Of a DNA stretch of 64,000 bases, positions 26,576 to 36,720 are shown in pieces. The position numbers and the translations under genes are program-made. Within the stretch, counting starts at the first letter, position 1; the number at the start of each line of letters is the position of its first letter. This DNA is from an uncultured Azospirillum sp. (GTDB lineage: Bacteria > Pseudomonadota > Alphaproteobacteria > Azospirillales > Azospirillaceae): positions 58,505 through 122,504 of the forward strand of contig NZ_CAMLJP010000003.1 of assembly GCF_946480385.1 (NCBI RefSeq), in the 5' to 3' direction. Under the pieces are notes generated by a model. It ran no database searches and was not told the DNA's origin. It saw only the letters and a list, made by a program, of their open reading frames with translations.

Positions 26576-27802
26576 TTATTTTTCGAAACTGTTTCTCTGC
26601 GATGTTACATCAACCATAGCTATTTGGTCTTTATCTCTTGATAAGCATGGCGCCACATTATCAGCGATCTCTCCCCCCGCAATTTCAATGTTGCTGCTTG
26701 ATGAAATATCAAATAGCGGATTTATCGATTCGTTTCCTGCAATTCTACAGTCATCAAAACGCAAATCTGTGCTGTGCAAAATCTTCACCCCATAATATTT
26801 CTTATTATCAATAAAATTACAGCGAGCGAAATTTATACCCCGGCTGTTCGTTATGCTCAATATTCCATGATTGCAGTCATTAATAGTCGTTTCTGTGCAA
26901 CTCAGGGAAGATACAGATCGTACGGTAAGACCCTCAGTTCCACATCCGAAAAGCAAACATCTTTTTACTATAATATTATCACAATTTGTTAATTCAATAA
27001 CTCCTCCCGTGCATTCTCCGATGTCTGGTTCATGCCCCAAAGTCACATCAGAAATCACAACATTGGAGCATCTATCAAATTTCATGACATACGAATATCT
27101 GGGACGCGTAACAATTTTTGAACAGCCCACACCTTTACCAATGATGGTTAAGTTGCTCACACCCTTAATAATCAATTCTTTTCCGTCAAATGTTGGTGAA
27201 AATTCTAAATGCTCAAAATATCTCTCGCTCACATCGCTAATATTGTATATGGTTTCATCGAGATATATTGCACGATCTGACCCAATAGAAGCAATAAAAT
27301 CTTCAGGGTTACCGGGCCGCAGAACTAATCGTGATTGCTGTAGAAGCCCCTGTCGATTCTCTGCATCATGTCGAAACAAATTAATGAGAACACTTACCCC
27401 CTCCTTCGTAAGATCGATCCACTGAAGATCTCTTAGGCTCACGGAATCCACCTGCGTTTCTGGAACATCGCAATCTTCCAATAACACAGGAATTAGAAAC
27501 ACTTGCCCAACCGGCATTTCAGCCACCATATTCAGAGCAAGTCGAAATTCTCTCTGAACATAACCTCTCTTTGAGACAGACTTCTTAGAAAGAAACGCAA
27601 TAAAATAGGCGCTATTTCTTATTTCTTTACGAATTCTTGAATTCCAATGCTCTCCAGGCAGAATTCCCTCTAACTCAAATGGCCTTGGCGGCTTATCCAT
27701 CCACGGCCTTAAACCAGCCGCCCGCAACTCCAAATATATCTCTTGAACTTTCTTTGAGTCTTCTTTTGCATGGCAAAGAAATATGAGGGGGCTTCCGCTC
27801 AT
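26576..27802 (-). CDS. TIR domain fused to a right-handed beta-helix; putative NADase defence effector
   Basis: 408 residues. Residues 4-150 are a bacterial TIR domain: IFLCHAKEDSKKVQEIYLEL, then GLRPWMDK, W53NSRIRKEI, FIAFLSKKSVSKRGYVQREF. Glu85 in YVQREFRLAL sits where the catalytic NADase glutamate of SARM1-like TIRs lies. From about 155 to 400 the sequence becomes short beta strands with recurring N/D/G turns (for example SNLTIIGKG, CSNVVISDV, CDNIIVKRC, SRGINFARC, SSNIEIAGG), the pattern of PbH1 pectate-lyase-like beta-helix coils. There is no signal peptide or membrane segment. An AGGAG ribosome site lies 7 bp before the ATG. The gene is AT-rich and uses A/T-ending codons unlike all neighbours, so it was acquired horizontally. 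In known systems TIR effectors deplete NAD or make cyclic ADP-ribose signals after phage sensing; here the beta-helix may be the sensor. The role is inferred. Confidence 0.8.
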   Translation of the reverse strand: MSGSPLIFLCHAKEDSKKVQEIYLELRAAGLRPWMDKPPRPFELEGILPGEHWNSRIRKEIRNSAYFIAFLSKKSVSKRGYVQREFRLALNMVAEMPVGQVFLIPVLLEDCDVPETQVDSVSLRDLQWIDLTKEGVSVLINLFRHDAENRQGLLQQSRLVLRPGNPEDFIASIGSDRAIYLDETIYNISDVSERYFEHLEFSPTFDGKELIIKGVSNLTIIGKGVGCSKIVTRPRYSYVMKFDRCSNVVISDVTLGHEPDIGECTGGVIELTNCDNIIVKRCLLFGCGTEGLTVRSVSSLSCTETTINDCNHGILSITNSRGINFARCNFIDNKKYYGVKILHSTDLRFDDCRIAGNESINPLFDISSSSNIEIAGGEIADNVAPCLSRDKDQIAMVDVTSQRNSFEK

Positions 27803-27858
27803 TATGCAGCTCCTAAAATTATTAGAGTTACGGGCGCAGGGGTATTTTTGGGTAATCT

Positions 27859-28773
27859 CTACCCCTGTATCGATTTCGGCAGCGCGATCTGCGGTTCGAC
27901 CTCCACGCGATTACGGCCGGCGTTCTTGGCGCGGTAGAGGGCGGCGTCGGCGCGGGCCAGCAGGGGTTCGATGCCGGCGTCGGTGCCGGTCAGCCAGCTC
28001 AGGCCCAGGCTGACGGTCAGGTAAAGCTCGCCGCCGTCCTCCAGCTTCACCGGTTGAGCGGCGATCGCCTGACGCAGGCGCTGGGCGGCGGCGAAGGCAT
28101 TCACCGGCGGGGTTTCGGGCATCACCACGGCAAACTCCTCGCCGCCCAGACGGCCGATGAGATCGCAGGACCGCAGGGTGTCCTTGCAGGCGCGCACCGT
28201 GCTGCGGATCGCTTCGTCGCCGGTGGCGTGGCCGTGCGTATCGTTGACCCGCTTGAAGTGATCGATGTCCAGCATCACCACCGACAGCGGGCGTTCGTAT
28301 CGTCGCGAGCGGACAACCTCTTCAGCCCCCCTCTCCAGGAAACGGCGGCGATTCATGGCGCCGGTCAGAGCGTCGGTGGTCGCCAGCCGTTCCAGGTCGC
28401 GCTGCATCGCCACGACGCGCGAGGCCGCCAGCAGGCGGGCCGCGGTCCACTTCCAGTCCAGGGGTTTGCGCAGGAATTCGTCGGCACCGGCCTCCACCAA
28501 TTCATGGAACTGGTCGGTCATGCTGCCGGGGATCATCAGGATCAGGTAGAGGTGGCGAAGCCCCTGTGCGGTGCGCAGGTGCCAGCACAGCTCCAGCCCC
28601 GTCATGTCGGCCAGACGGATGTCGGCCATCACCACGTCGAACCGCTCATTCGCCACCGCTTCAATGGCGGCGGCTCCGCTGTGAACCACGCTGGTGGCAT
28701 AGCCGAGCTTGTTCAGCTCATACACCATCATGGTCAGGTGGCGCGGTGAATCGTCGACGATCAGAATTCGCAA
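27859..28773 (-). CDS. Response-regulator diguanylate cyclase (REC-GGDEF)
   Basis: 304 residues. The receiver domain (1-115) has the acidic pair Asp7-Asp8, phospho-acceptor Asp51 and Lys103. The GGDEF domain (about 130-290) has an intact active site GGEEF at 210-214 and an inhibitory I-site RxxD at 201-204, five residues before it. It should make c-di-GMP when phosphorylated, with product feedback. The layout is WspR/PleD-like without a membrane part. The start is a TTG at 28773 supported by a GGGAG ribosome site. No cognate histidine kinase is adjacent. Confidence 0.92.
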   Translation of the reverse strand: MRILIVDDSPRHLTMMVYELNKLGYATSVVHSGAAAIEAVANERFDVVMADIRLADMTGLELCWHLRTAQGLRHLYLILMIPGSMTDQFHELVEAGADEFLRKPLDWKWTAARLLAASRVVAMQRDLERLATTDALTGAMNRRRFLERGAEEVVRSRRYERPLSVVMLDIDHFKRVNDTHGHATGDEAIRSTVRACKDTLRSCDLIGRLGGEEFAVVMPETPPVNAFAAAQRLRQAIAAQPVKLEDGGELYLTVSLGLSWLTGTDAGIEPLLARADAALYRAKNAGRNRVEVEPQIALPKSIQG

Positions 28774-29028
28774 ATCGAAAGCTCCCGGCGATCCCTGCCC
28801 GTTTATGGAGCATGAGACCCGAGTTGTGCAAATGTCCTTAACGTGATGTCGCAGAAGGATAACGAAAGGCGGGGGTCATACGCAGGTATGCCGACAGGCA
28901 TGGCGTGGCCCCGCCGGCAGGGCGGTGTGATGCTTTTGCACATGTTGCCTAGCGGGTCTGCCGGTTGGTACTGTTCCTTATAAATATGTTCGCGGGACAA
29001 GCGGACGATGACTGCGGGAGGCACGACC

Positions 29029-30963
29029 ATGGACAGCGCGCGCGCGGCCCACATCGATGAACTCGTCCGTGTCTCCACCGGCGTGCGATCTGCCCGTGAT
29101 CCGATCATCGAAAGCTCCTGGCGCCGCTGCGTCGCCGACCACAAGCTGGACCCCACCGTCGGGCGCGAGCCGCACATCCTGCCGCAGGAACGGCTGCGCG
29201 AGCATCGCGACGCCATGGACGAATTCCTGCGCATGGCCCGTTTCGGGCTGGAGGCGCTGTACCGGCAGGTGGCCGGCATGGGCTATGTCCTGCTGCTGAC
29301 CGACAGCAACGGCGTCACGGTGGACTTCATCGGCGACCCGACCTTCGACAACCATCTGCGCCGGGCCGGGCTGTATCTGGGGGCGGACTGGAACGAGGGG
29401 CATGCCGGAACCTGCGCGGTCGGCACCTGCATCGCCACCGCCCAGGCGCTGACCGTCCACCAGACCGACCATTTCGACTCCACCCACATCCCGCTGACCT
29501 GCACCGCGGCACCCGTCTTCGACAGCGGCGGCGAACTGGCCGCCGTGCTGGACATCTCCGCCCTGCATTCGCCGGAGCCGAAGATCAGCCAGTATCTGGC
29601 GCTGCAGATGGTGCGCGCCTATGTCCACAAGATCGAAACCGCCAATCTCTACAACAACTTCCGCCGCGACTGGGTGGTGAAGCTGTCGGCGTCGCAGGAG
29701 TTCGCGGAGGTCGATCCCGACTTTGTCCTGGCGCTAGACGGCGGCGGGCGGGTGGTCGGCTTCAACCACAGGGCTCGCGACCTGCTGATGGAGGATGGGG
29801 TGTCGCCGCTCGGCCGCTCCTTCGCCGAGCTGTTCGACTGCGAGGTCGACGATCTCGTCCATTTCGTCCGTTCGCTGCCGACGGAGCAGCGCACGCTGCG
29901 CCTGCGCCGCACCGGCCTGCCGCTGTTCGCCCAGGCGATGCCGCCACCGGCCGTGTCGCTGCCGCGCAGCCACGCGCCCGACCATGGCGGCGACACGCTG
30001 CCGGAGCCGTTGCGCGTGGTGTCCGGCGGCGATCCGGCGCTGAAGGCGGTGCTGACGCGGGCGGCGAAGCTGGTCAACACCCGCATGAGCCTGCTGATCC
30101 ATGGCGAGACCGGCACCGGCAAGGAGCATCTGGCCAAGGCCCTGCACAAGGCCAGCATCCGCCGCAACAAGCCCTTCGTCGCCGTCAACTGCGCGGCGCT
30201 GCCGGAAAACCTGATCGAGAGCGAGCTGTTCGGCTACGAGCCCGGTTCCTTCACCGGGGCGACGGCGCGCGGTAAGAAGGGGCTGATCCTGGAGGCCGAC
30301 GGCGGCACCCTGTTCCTGGACGAGATCGGCGACATGCCGCTGTCGTCGCAGACCCGCCTGCTGCGCGTGCTGGCCGAGCGGGAGGTGACGCCGATCGGCC
30401 GGACCAAGGCGGTTTCGGTGGATGTCCGCGTCATCGGCGCCACTCACCGCGATCTGGTGGAACTGGTCAAGGCCGGCAAGTTCCGCGACGACTTGTACTT
30501 TCGTCTCAACGGCGCGGTGTTCACCGTGCCGCCGCTCCGCCAGCGCGGCGACCTGGAGTGGCTGATCGAACGGCTGCTGGCCGAGCGGACGGAGCGCGAC
30601 GGCATCGGCTACCGGCTGACCCCGGCGGCGCTGGCGGCTCTGCGGGGCCATGGCTGGCCGGGGAATGTGCGGGAACTGGTGAATGCGCTCGACTATGCCT
30701 GCGCGGTCAGCGACGGCGGACTGATCGACCTCGACGACATTCCGGAACCGGTGCAGCACAGCGGTCTGTTCCAGGCTTGGCCGGCGGAGCCGGTGCAGAC
30801 GGTGGCGCCGGCGGACGAGGACCCGGCCACCCGGCTGCGCGAGACGCTGCGGCGGCACCATTGGAACGTGTCGGCGACGGCGCGAGCGCTGGGGGTCGAC
30901 CGCTCCACCGTCCATCGGCAGATGCACCGCTTCGGCATCGTGGCGCCGCATCGGGCGGAGTGA
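29029..30963 (+). CDS. AcoR-like sigma-54-dependent activator
   Basis: 644 residues from the ATG at 29029, chosen for its GGGAGG ribosome site (an ATG at 29008 would add seven). The N-terminal sensor is GAF-like (about 75-200; GHAGTCAVGTC, AAPVFDSGGELAAVLDIS), and a degenerate PAS-like stretch follows (about 225-280). The AAA+ domain (about 335-560) has Walker A GETGTGKE, the sigma-54 loop as GSFTGAT rather than GAFTGA, Walker B GTLFLDEIGDM and RQRGDLEWL. The C-terminal Fis helix-turn-helix reads NVSATARALGVDRSTVHRQM. It drives transcription from -24/-12 promoters in response to a small ligand. It converges on the hydantoinase gene; the targets are not visible here. Confidence 0.9.
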   Translation: MDSARAAHIDELVRVSTGVRSARDPIIESSWRRCVADHKLDPTVGREPHILPQERLREHRDAMDEFLRMARFGLEALYRQVAGMGYVLLLTDSNGVTVDFIGDPTFDNHLRRAGLYLGADWNEGHAGTCAVGTCIATAQALTVHQTDHFDSTHIPLTCTAAPVFDSGGELAAVLDISALHSPEPKISQYLALQMVRAYVHKIETANLYNNFRRDWVVKLSASQEFAEVDPDFVLALDGGGRVVGFNHRARDLLMEDGVSPLGRSFAELFDCEVDDLVHFVRSLPTEQRTLRLRRTGLPLFAQAMPPPAVSLPRSHAPDHGGDTLPEPLRVVSGGDPALKAVLTRAAKLVNTRMSLLIHGETGTGKEHLAKALHKASIRRNKPFVAVNCAALPENLIESELFGYEPGSFTGATARGKKGLILEADGGTLFLDEIGDMPLSSQTRLLRVLAEREVTPIGRTKAVSVDVRVIGATHRDLVELVKAGKFRDDLYFRLNGAVFTVPPLRQRGDLEWLIERLLAERTERDGIGYRLTPAALAALRGHGWPGNVRELVNALDYACAVSDGGLIDLDDIPEPVQHSGLFQAWPAEPVQTVAPADEDPATRLRETLRRHHWNVSATARALGVDRSTVHRQMHRFGIVAPHRAE

Positions 30964-30988
30964 GGGGCTGGGTTCTGCGGCGGATTTG

Positions 30989-31095
30989 CCCCCTCCCCAT
31001 CCCTCCCCCGCTTCGCGGGAGAGGGGTCAGGAGCTTTGCGGGAGTTCAGCGGCAGTTCCCTCTCCCGCGTTAGCGGGGGAGGGTTAGGGAGGGGG
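30989..31095. repeat. Long inverted repeat between convergent genes
   Basis: Two 23-bp pyrimidine/purine-rich arms (30989-31011 and 31073-31095) are inverted copies with a short mismatch in the middle. The inside holds further short inverted pieces (near 31004-31026 and 31059-31080), giving a nested structure. It lies between the activator stop and the hydantoinase stop, where it can act as a bidirectional terminator. It also looks like the dispersed REP-type palindromes of large GC-rich alphaproteobacteria. Confidence 0.55.
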
Positions 31096-31117
31096 AAATA
31101 CGCCCCCAAAAGCCCCC

Positions 31118-34100
31118 TTACCCCACCGCCCCGAACCCGCCGCCGCCCGGCGTCTCCACCACCAGGGCGTCGCCCGGCCGCATGGCGGTGCTGTCCTGCG
31201 AGGCGAGTTCCTGCACGCTGCCGTCGGTGCGCTGGACCCAGGTCCGGCCGACCGCGCCGTCCGCCCCACCCTTCAGGCCGAAGGGAGCGATCTTGCGGTG
31301 GTTGGCGAGGATGGCGGCGGTCATCGGCTCCAGGAAGCGCAGGCGGCGGATCACGCCGTCGCCGCCGCGCCAGCGCCCTGCCCCGCCGGAGCCGCGGCGG
31401 ATGCGGAAGCTCTCCACCAGCACCGGGAAGCGCCATTCCAGCACCTCCGGATCGGTCAGGCGCGAGTTGGTCATGTGGGTCTGCACCGCGTCGGTGCCGT
31501 CGAAGCCGTTGCCGGCACCGGAGCCGCCGCAGACCGTCTCGTAATACTGGTGCCACTCGTTGCCGAAGGTGGTGTTGTTCATCGTCCCCTGGGCCGACGC
31601 CATCACCCCCAGCGCGCCGAACAGCGCATCGACGATGCACTGGCTGGTTTCCACATTGCCGGCCACCACCGCGGCGGGCGGGTTGGGCGACAGCATGGAG
31701 CCCGGCGGGATGACGATCTCGATCGGGCGCAGGCAGCCCTCGTTCATCGGGATCTCGTCGTCCACCAGACAGCGGAAGACATACAGCACCGCCGCGCGGC
31801 AGACCGCCGAGGGCGCGTTGAAGTTGTTGGTCAGCTGGGTGCTGGTCCCGGAGAAATCGACGATCGCCGAGCGGGCGTCATGATCGATCGACACCCGCAG
31901 CTTGATGACCGCGCCATTGTCCAGCGTCACCGCAAAGTCGCCGTCGCTCAGCACGCCGATGGCGCGGCGGACCTGCTCCTCGGCATTGTCCTGGACGTGG
32001 CGCATATAGGCGACAACGGTGGACAGGCCGTGCAGGCGGACGACGCGGTGCAGTTCACGGGTTCCCTGCTCGTTGGCGGCGACCTGCGCCTTGAGATCGC
32101 CGATGTTCTGCGCCGGGTTGCGCGCCGGATGCGGGCCGGAACGCAGAAGCTCCACCATCGCCTCCTCACGGAACTGGCCGTTCTCCACCAGCGGCACGCA
32201 GTCCAGCAGCACGCCTTCGTCGGCGATGGTCTTGCTGTCCGGCGGCATGGAGCCGGGGGTGATGCCGCCGACGTCGGCGTGATGGCCGCGCGAGGCGACG
32301 AAGAACAGCAGGTCCTTGCCGGCCTCGTCGAACACCGGGGAAACCACGGTGATGTCCGGCAGATGGGTGCCGCCGTGGTACGGGTCGTTCAGCGCAAAGC
32401 TCTCACCCGCGGTGAAGTTCCCGCCGCGTCGTTCGATGACCGCGCGCACGCTCTCCCCCATCGACCCCAGATGGACCGGCATGTGCGGGGCGTTGGCGAT
32501 CAGCCCGCCGTCGCGGTCGAACAGGGCGCAGGAGAAGTCCAGCCGCTCCTTGATGTTCACCGAGCGGGCGGTCTTCTCCAGCGTCACGCCCATCCGTTCG
32601 GCAATGGACATGAACAGGTTGTTGAAAACCTCCAGCGTCACCGGATCGACCTTCGCCCCGCCCTTGACGCCAGCGGCCTGACGCTGGGTTGCCGGCTCCA
32701 ACCGGGTCAGCACCAGATGGTTCTTGCGGGTGACTTCGGCCATCCAGCCGGGCTCGACCACCGTGGTGGAGACGGCTTCGGCCAGGATCGCCGGGCCGAC
32801 GACACGGTTGCCGGGTTGAAGCTGGCGGCGGTCGTAGAGCGGTGCCTCGCGGCGCTGGCCGCCGATATGCATGGCGACGGTGGCGAGACGGCGCGGCAGC
32901 ACCGCAGTGGTGGCGGGAAGCTCAGGATCCTCCAGCACGTCGGTCAGCCCGACCGCCTCCAGCGTCACCGACTCCACTTCCAGCGCGGTGCCGGGGGTGA
33001 GGAAGCCGTAGCGGCGGCGGTGCGCCTCCTCGAAGGACTTGGTCATCGCCACCTTCGAGCCGAAGGCGACGGTCAGCGTGGTGTCGGAGCCGGCAGCCTT
33101 CAGGTGGACGCGGCGGTTGATCGCCTGCCGGTCGGCGGCGACGCCCTGGCGGGTCAGCTCCGCCCGCCCCTCGGTCTCCAGATCGGTGAACAGCATGGTC
33201 AGCCTGTCGACCACGGCGTCGCTCAGCGGCCCTTCGACCGCGCGCTCGCGGATGGCGACGGTGTCGGCCAGTCCGATGCCGTAGGCGGACAGCACGCCGG
33301 CCTGCGGGTGCAGGAACACCCGCGTCATGCCGAGAGCGTCGGCGACGGCGCAGACATGCTGCCCGGCCGCTCCGCCGAAGCCGTTCAGCGTGTAGCCGGT
33401 GACGTCATAGCCGCGCTCGACGGAAATCTTCTTGATGGCGTTGGCCATGTTGTCGACGGCGATGCGCAGGAAGCCCTCGGCGACCTCCTGCGGGGTCATC
33501 GTCGTGCCGAGCTTGGCGTTGACGGTGGCGGCCAGTTCGGTGAAGCGGGCCTTCACCACCTCGGCATCCAGCGGCTGGTCGCCGTTGGGCCCGAAGACAT
33601 GCGGGAAGAAGCGCGGCTGGATCTTGCCGACCATGACGTTGCAGTCGGTGACGGTCAGCGGCCCGCCGCGGCGGTAGCAGGCGGGACCCGGATTGGCGCC
33701 GGCGCTGTCCGGCCCGACGCGGAAGCGGGTGCCGTCGAAGACGCAGAGCGAGCCGCCGCCGGCCGCAACCGTGTGGATGTGCATCATCGGGGCCCGCACC
33801 CGCACACCGGCCACCACCGCGTCGAAGGCGCGCTCATACTCGCCGGCATAGTGCGACACGTCGGTGGAAGTGCCGCCCATGTCGAAGCCGATGACCCGGT
33901 CGAAGCCGGCCATCCCGGCGGTACGCACCGCCCCGACCACGCCGCCGGCCGGACCCGACAGGATGGCGTCCTTGCCCTGGAAGCGGCGGGCGTCGGTCAA
34001 GCCGCCGTTGGATTGCATGAACATCAGCGGCACCGGCGTGCCGTCGACGCTGAGGTCGTTGGCGACACGATCGACATAGCGGCGCAGCACCGGGGAGAGA

Positions 34101-34786
34101 TAGGCGTCGGCCACCGTGGTGTCGCCGCGGCCGACCAGCTTCATCAGCGGGCTGACCAGATGGCTGACCGAGACCTGGGTGAAGCCGACCGCGCGGGCCA
34201 GCGAGGCGACCTGCCGTTCATGTTCCGGATAGCGGTAGCCGTGCATCAGCGCGATGGCGGCGGCGCGGAAGCCCTGGCGATAGGCCTCCTCCAGCCCGCG
34301 GCGGACGGCGTGCAGGTCGACCGGCTTCAGCACCCGGCCGTCGGCCATCACCCGCTCCGGCACCTCCACCACATGGGAATAGAGCAGGTCGGGCAGATGG
34401 ATGTGGCGGGCGAAAATCTTCGGGCGGGCCTGATGGCCAATGCGCAGCTGGTCGCCCAGCCCTTCGGTGATCAGGAGGACGGTCGGCTCGCCCTTGCGTT
34501 CCAGCAGGGCGTTGGTGGCGACGGTGGTGCCCATCTTCACCACCTCCACCGTGTCCGGCGGGATGGGCTGACCCGGCTTCAGGCCCAACAGGTCGCGGAT
34601 GCCCTGGACGGCGGCGTCGGCATAGCGCTCCGGATTTTCCGACAGCAGCTTGTGGGTCACGACCGACCCGTCGGGCCGGCGGCCGACGATGTCGGTGAAG
34701 GTGCCGCCGCGATCCACCCAGAACTGCCACCGGGCCGGCTTGCTCTCAGCCCCACCGGCAACCGCCCCGTTTTCCGTCTCACCCAT
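31118..34786 (-). CDS. Hydantoinase/5-oxoprolinase, HyuA-HyuB fusion
   Basis: 1222 residues, the fused form resembling eukaryotic 5-oxoprolinase (about 1290). The HyuA half (about 20-700) starts [18 protein letters not shown], contains [13 protein letters not shown] and the AAGGGS loop, and is the actin-like ATP-dependent part. The HyuB half (about 715-1218) starts [20 protein letters not shown] and includes [13 protein letters not shown] and [12 protein letters not shown]. It would hydrolyse a five-membered cyclic amide such as 5-oxoproline or a hydantoin in an ATP-dependent reaction. It is monocistronic, with a convergent AcoR-like activator. The exact substrate cannot be told. Confidence 0.9.
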   Translation of the reverse strand: MGETENGAVAGGAESKPARWQFWVDRGGTFTDIVGRRPDGSVVTHKLLSENPERYADAAVQGIRDLLGLKPGQPIPPDTVEVVKMGTTVATNALLERKGEPTVLLITEGLGDQLRIGHQARPKIFARHIHLPDLLYSHVVEVPERVMADGRVLKPVDLHAVRRGLEEAYRQGFRAAAIALMHGYRYPEHERQVASLARAVGFTQVSVSHLVSPLMKLVGRGDTTVADAYLSPVLRRYVDRVANDLSVDGTPVPLMFMQSNGGLTDARRFQGKDAILSGPAGGVVGAVRTAGMAGFDRVIGFDMGGTSTDVSHYAGEYERAFDAVVAGVRVRAPMMHIHTVAAGGGSLCVFDGTRFRVGPDSAGANPGPACYRRGGPLTVTDCNVMVGKIQPRFFPHVFGPNGDQPLDAEVVKARFTELAATVNAKLGTTMTPQEVAEGFLRIAVDNMANAIKKISVERGYDVTGYTLNGFGGAAGQHVCAVADALGMTRVFLHPQAGVLSAYGIGLADTVAIRERAVEGPLSDAVVDRLTMLFTDLETEGRAELTRQGVAADRQAINRRVHLKAAGSDTTLTVAFGSKVAMTKSFEEAHRRRYGFLTPGTALEVESVTLEAVGLTDVLEDPELPATTAVLPRRLATVAMHIGGQRREAPLYDRRQLQPGNRVVGPAILAEAVSTTVVEPGWMAEVTRKNHLVLTRLEPATQRQAAGVKGGAKVDPVTLEVFNNLFMSIAERMGVTLEKTARSVNIKERLDFSCALFDRDGGLIANAPHMPVHLGSMGESVRAVIERRGGNFTAGESFALNDPYHGGTHLPDITVVSPVFDEAGKDLLFFVASRGHHADVGGITPGSMPPDSKTIADEGVLLDCVPLVENGQFREEAMVELLRSGPHPARNPAQNIGDLKAQVAANEQGTRELHRVVRLHGLSTVVAYMRHVQDNAEEQVRRAIGVLSDGDFAVTLDNGAVIKLRVSIDHDARSAIVDFSGTSTQLTNNFNAPSAVCRAAVLYVFRCLVDDEIPMNEGCLRPIEIVIPPGSMLSPNPPAAVVAGNVETSQCIVDALFGALGVMASAQGTMNNTTFGNEWHQYYETVCGGSGAGNGFDGTDAVQTHMTNSRLTDPEVLEWRFPVLVESFRIRRGSGGAGRWRGGDGVIRRLRFLEPMTAAILANHRKIAPFGLKGGADGAVGRTWVQRTDGSVQELASQDSTAMRPGDALVVETPGGGGFGAVG

Positions 34787-34945
34787 CGTCGCACCCGCCG
34801 AATTCCATGCGCGGCAATCGCACCGCGCGTGGGCCGGAGTTTCGCGATCCAGCAGCGAATTTCAACCGCTTGAGTGACCCGTCCCCATCAGGAGGCAGGG
34901 AAGCGGCGGAAAGAACACAGGATCACCGATGAAGGGCCCTGCCGC

Positions 34946-35527
34946 TCAGGCGGCCAGCCGCTGCGGCGACGGGGTGGTCAGGCGGCCAAGGATGGCGTTG
35001 CCGGACAGGATGCTGTTGAAGGCGCCGGTTCCATCCTCCAGCGCCTCCAGGGCGAGGGAGAACTGGTTGGGCGGCGGCAGTTCGAACCGCGAGGTGATCT
35101 CGCCGCTGTCCAGCGCCAGCCGGCCACCGAAGCGGCGGGCCAGCGCACGCATGCGGACATTTTCCGACAGGCACATCATGTGGACATGGCGGATGCCGCG
35201 GTTGCGGGCGACGGTCAGGATGCGGCGGACCAGCGTGCTGCCGACCCCCTTGCCCTGCAGCGTCGACTCGACGCTGATGCCGAACTCCGCCTGTTGCGGC
35301 CAGAGGATGCGGTCGCCGCACAGTTCCACCGCGCCGCGCAACACGCCGTCTTCAAACGCGCCGAGAATGACCGTCCGGCCCCAGTCGATGGCCGCGCAAT
35401 GCCGCTCCACCGCCTCGTCCGACAGGGTGCCGGTGAAACGGGCATAGCGGTCCGCCCGGTCAAGGCGGAGAAGATGCGCCCGGTACTGGGGCAGTTCGGT
35501 CGGCAGGATCTTGCGGATGACAGGCAT
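34946..35527 (-). CDS. GNAT-family N-acetyltransferase
   Basis: 193 residues beginning MPVIRKILPTELPQYR at 35527; the frame opens 26 codons earlier, but that extension is low in similarity to any fold. The acetyl-CoA site is seen as GISVESTLQGKGVGSTLVRRIL (Q/R-x-x-G-x-G/A), then a beta-4/alpha-4 region RHVHMMCLSENVRMRALARRFG. The C-terminal 45 residues lie outside the usual GNAT core. The substrate is unknown. Confidence 0.82.
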   Translation of the reverse strand: MPVIRKILPTELPQYRAHLLRLDRADRYARFTGTLSDEAVERHCAAIDWGRTVILGAFEDGVLRGAVELCGDRILWPQQAEFGISVESTLQGKGVGSTLVRRILTVARNRGIRHVHMMCLSENVRMRALARRFGGRLALDSGEITSRFELPPPNQFSLALEALEDGTGAFNSILSGNAILGRLTTPSPQRLAA

Positions 35528-35813
35528 GGCTCTGCTCACGGTTCTCGAAAATCCGAAAACGCATTCGCGCAGAACGTTTTCCCCAGGCGCCGGCGCCGTC
35601 ACCAACGGACACCGTCATTGTCATGGCGGGCGCTCTCTGCGGCGCCCTTTGTTGCATTGCAACATGGCGTGGCCGATGGGAATCGCAAGCGTTTATTAGA
35701 ACTTCGCAATGCGAACAATGCTGGCCTGTTGCCGGTGCGCCACAGTTGGCCCGCCCTCTTCCGGCCGCTATGCTGCCCCCGGTTGGGGGAGCCTGCGGAC
35801 ATAAGAGCGTAGC

Positions 35814-36596
35814 ATGAGTATTTGGGGCAAGATCCTGGGCGGCGCGGCCGGCCTGTTCACCGGCGGGCCGATCGGCGCCCTGCTGGGCGGTCTGACCGGA
35901 CATGCGGTCGACCGGTGGTCGCCCTGCGGCCCGGACGACCAGCCGCGCCGGGGCATGAGCGACGCCGATGCCGAAGCGGCCAAGCAGACCGTCGCCTTCA
36001 CCATCGGCGTGATCGCGCTGGCCGCCAAGATGGCGCGGGCCGACGGGGTGGTGAAGCGGGTGGAGGTCGACACCTTCAAGCGGCTGTTCCGCGTCCCGCC
36101 GGAGGAGTTGGACAATGTCGGCCGCGTCTTCGACCTTGCCCGCCGCGACACCCGCGGGTTCGAGGAGTATGCACGCCAGATCGCCAAGCTGTTCGAGGAC
36201 AAGCACGCGGTGCTGGAGGAACTGCTCGACAGCCTCCTGATGATCGCCGAGGCCGACGACGAGCTGCACCAGACGGAGGTTGAATATCTGCGCGCCGTCG
36301 CCGTGATCTTCGGCTTCGACGAGGCCGATTTCCGCCGCATCGTCGCCGGGCATCATCTGGCCGGTAGCCCGACCGACTCGGACCCATACGCCGTGCTGGG
36401 CGTGTCGCGTCATGCCGATGACGGCGCGGTGAAAACCGCCCACCGGGCGCTGGTGCGCGAACACCACCCGGACCGGCTGATCGCCCAGGGCATGCCGCAG
36501 GAATTCATCGACCTCGCCACCCAGAAGCTCGCGCTGATCAACGCCGCCTACGACCGCATTCGCCGGGAGCGGGAGGGAGCCTCGGCGATGTCCTGA
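35814..36596 (+). CDS. DjlA-like J-protein with TerB domain
   Basis: 260 residues. The first 30 residues are a glycine-rich hydrophobic segment (GKILGGAAGLFTGGPIGALLGGLTG) that may insert in the membrane. A TerB helical domain spans about 60-180 (IGVIALAAKMARADGVVKRVEV, ELLDSLLMIAEADDELHQTEV). The C-terminal J-domain (about 190-255) has an intact HHPDRL, so it can stimulate DnaK. The architecture matches DjlA co-chaperones. It is divergent from the GNAT gene with a 286-bp gap in which I see no clear site. Confidence 0.92.
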   Translation: MSIWGKILGGAAGLFTGGPIGALLGGLTGHAVDRWSPCGPDDQPRRGMSDADAEAAKQTVAFTIGVIALAAKMARADGVVKRVEVDTFKRLFRVPPEELDNVGRVFDLARRDTRGFEEYARQIAKLFEDKHAVLEELLDSLLMIAEADDELHQTEVEYLRAVAVIFGFDEADFRRIVAGHHLAGSPTDSDPYAVLGVSRHADDGAVKTAHRALVREHHPDRLIAQGMPQEFIDLATQKLALINAAYDRIRREREGASAMS

Positions 36597-36720
36597 CATG
36601 TCGCGATTCGTCACAGCTTTTGATGATTTGAAATTGCTTTGTCATAGGCTTTATCCCGTTTCCTGACATATCGTTTCCGGCGGGGCGGGCGATCGGTTGC
36701 CCGCGCGCTTTGGGGGCGAC

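Noticed and set aside
27837..27867. Terminator for the GGDEF gene
   Set aside because: An 8-bp inverted repeat spans the stop codon with a 15-base loop and no T run, so it is a poor terminator.
26244..27870. tRNA-Met as an attachment site with a direct repeat on the far side of the TIR gene
   Set aside because: I looked for a second copy of the tRNA 3' end (GGTTCAAATCCC) up to 27.9 kb and found none; no integrase frame is present.
31298..34873. 1191-codon open frame on the plus strand
   Set aside because: Antisense shadow of the HyuAB gene; low-complexity Arg/His/Gly translation, no ribosome site and no domain.
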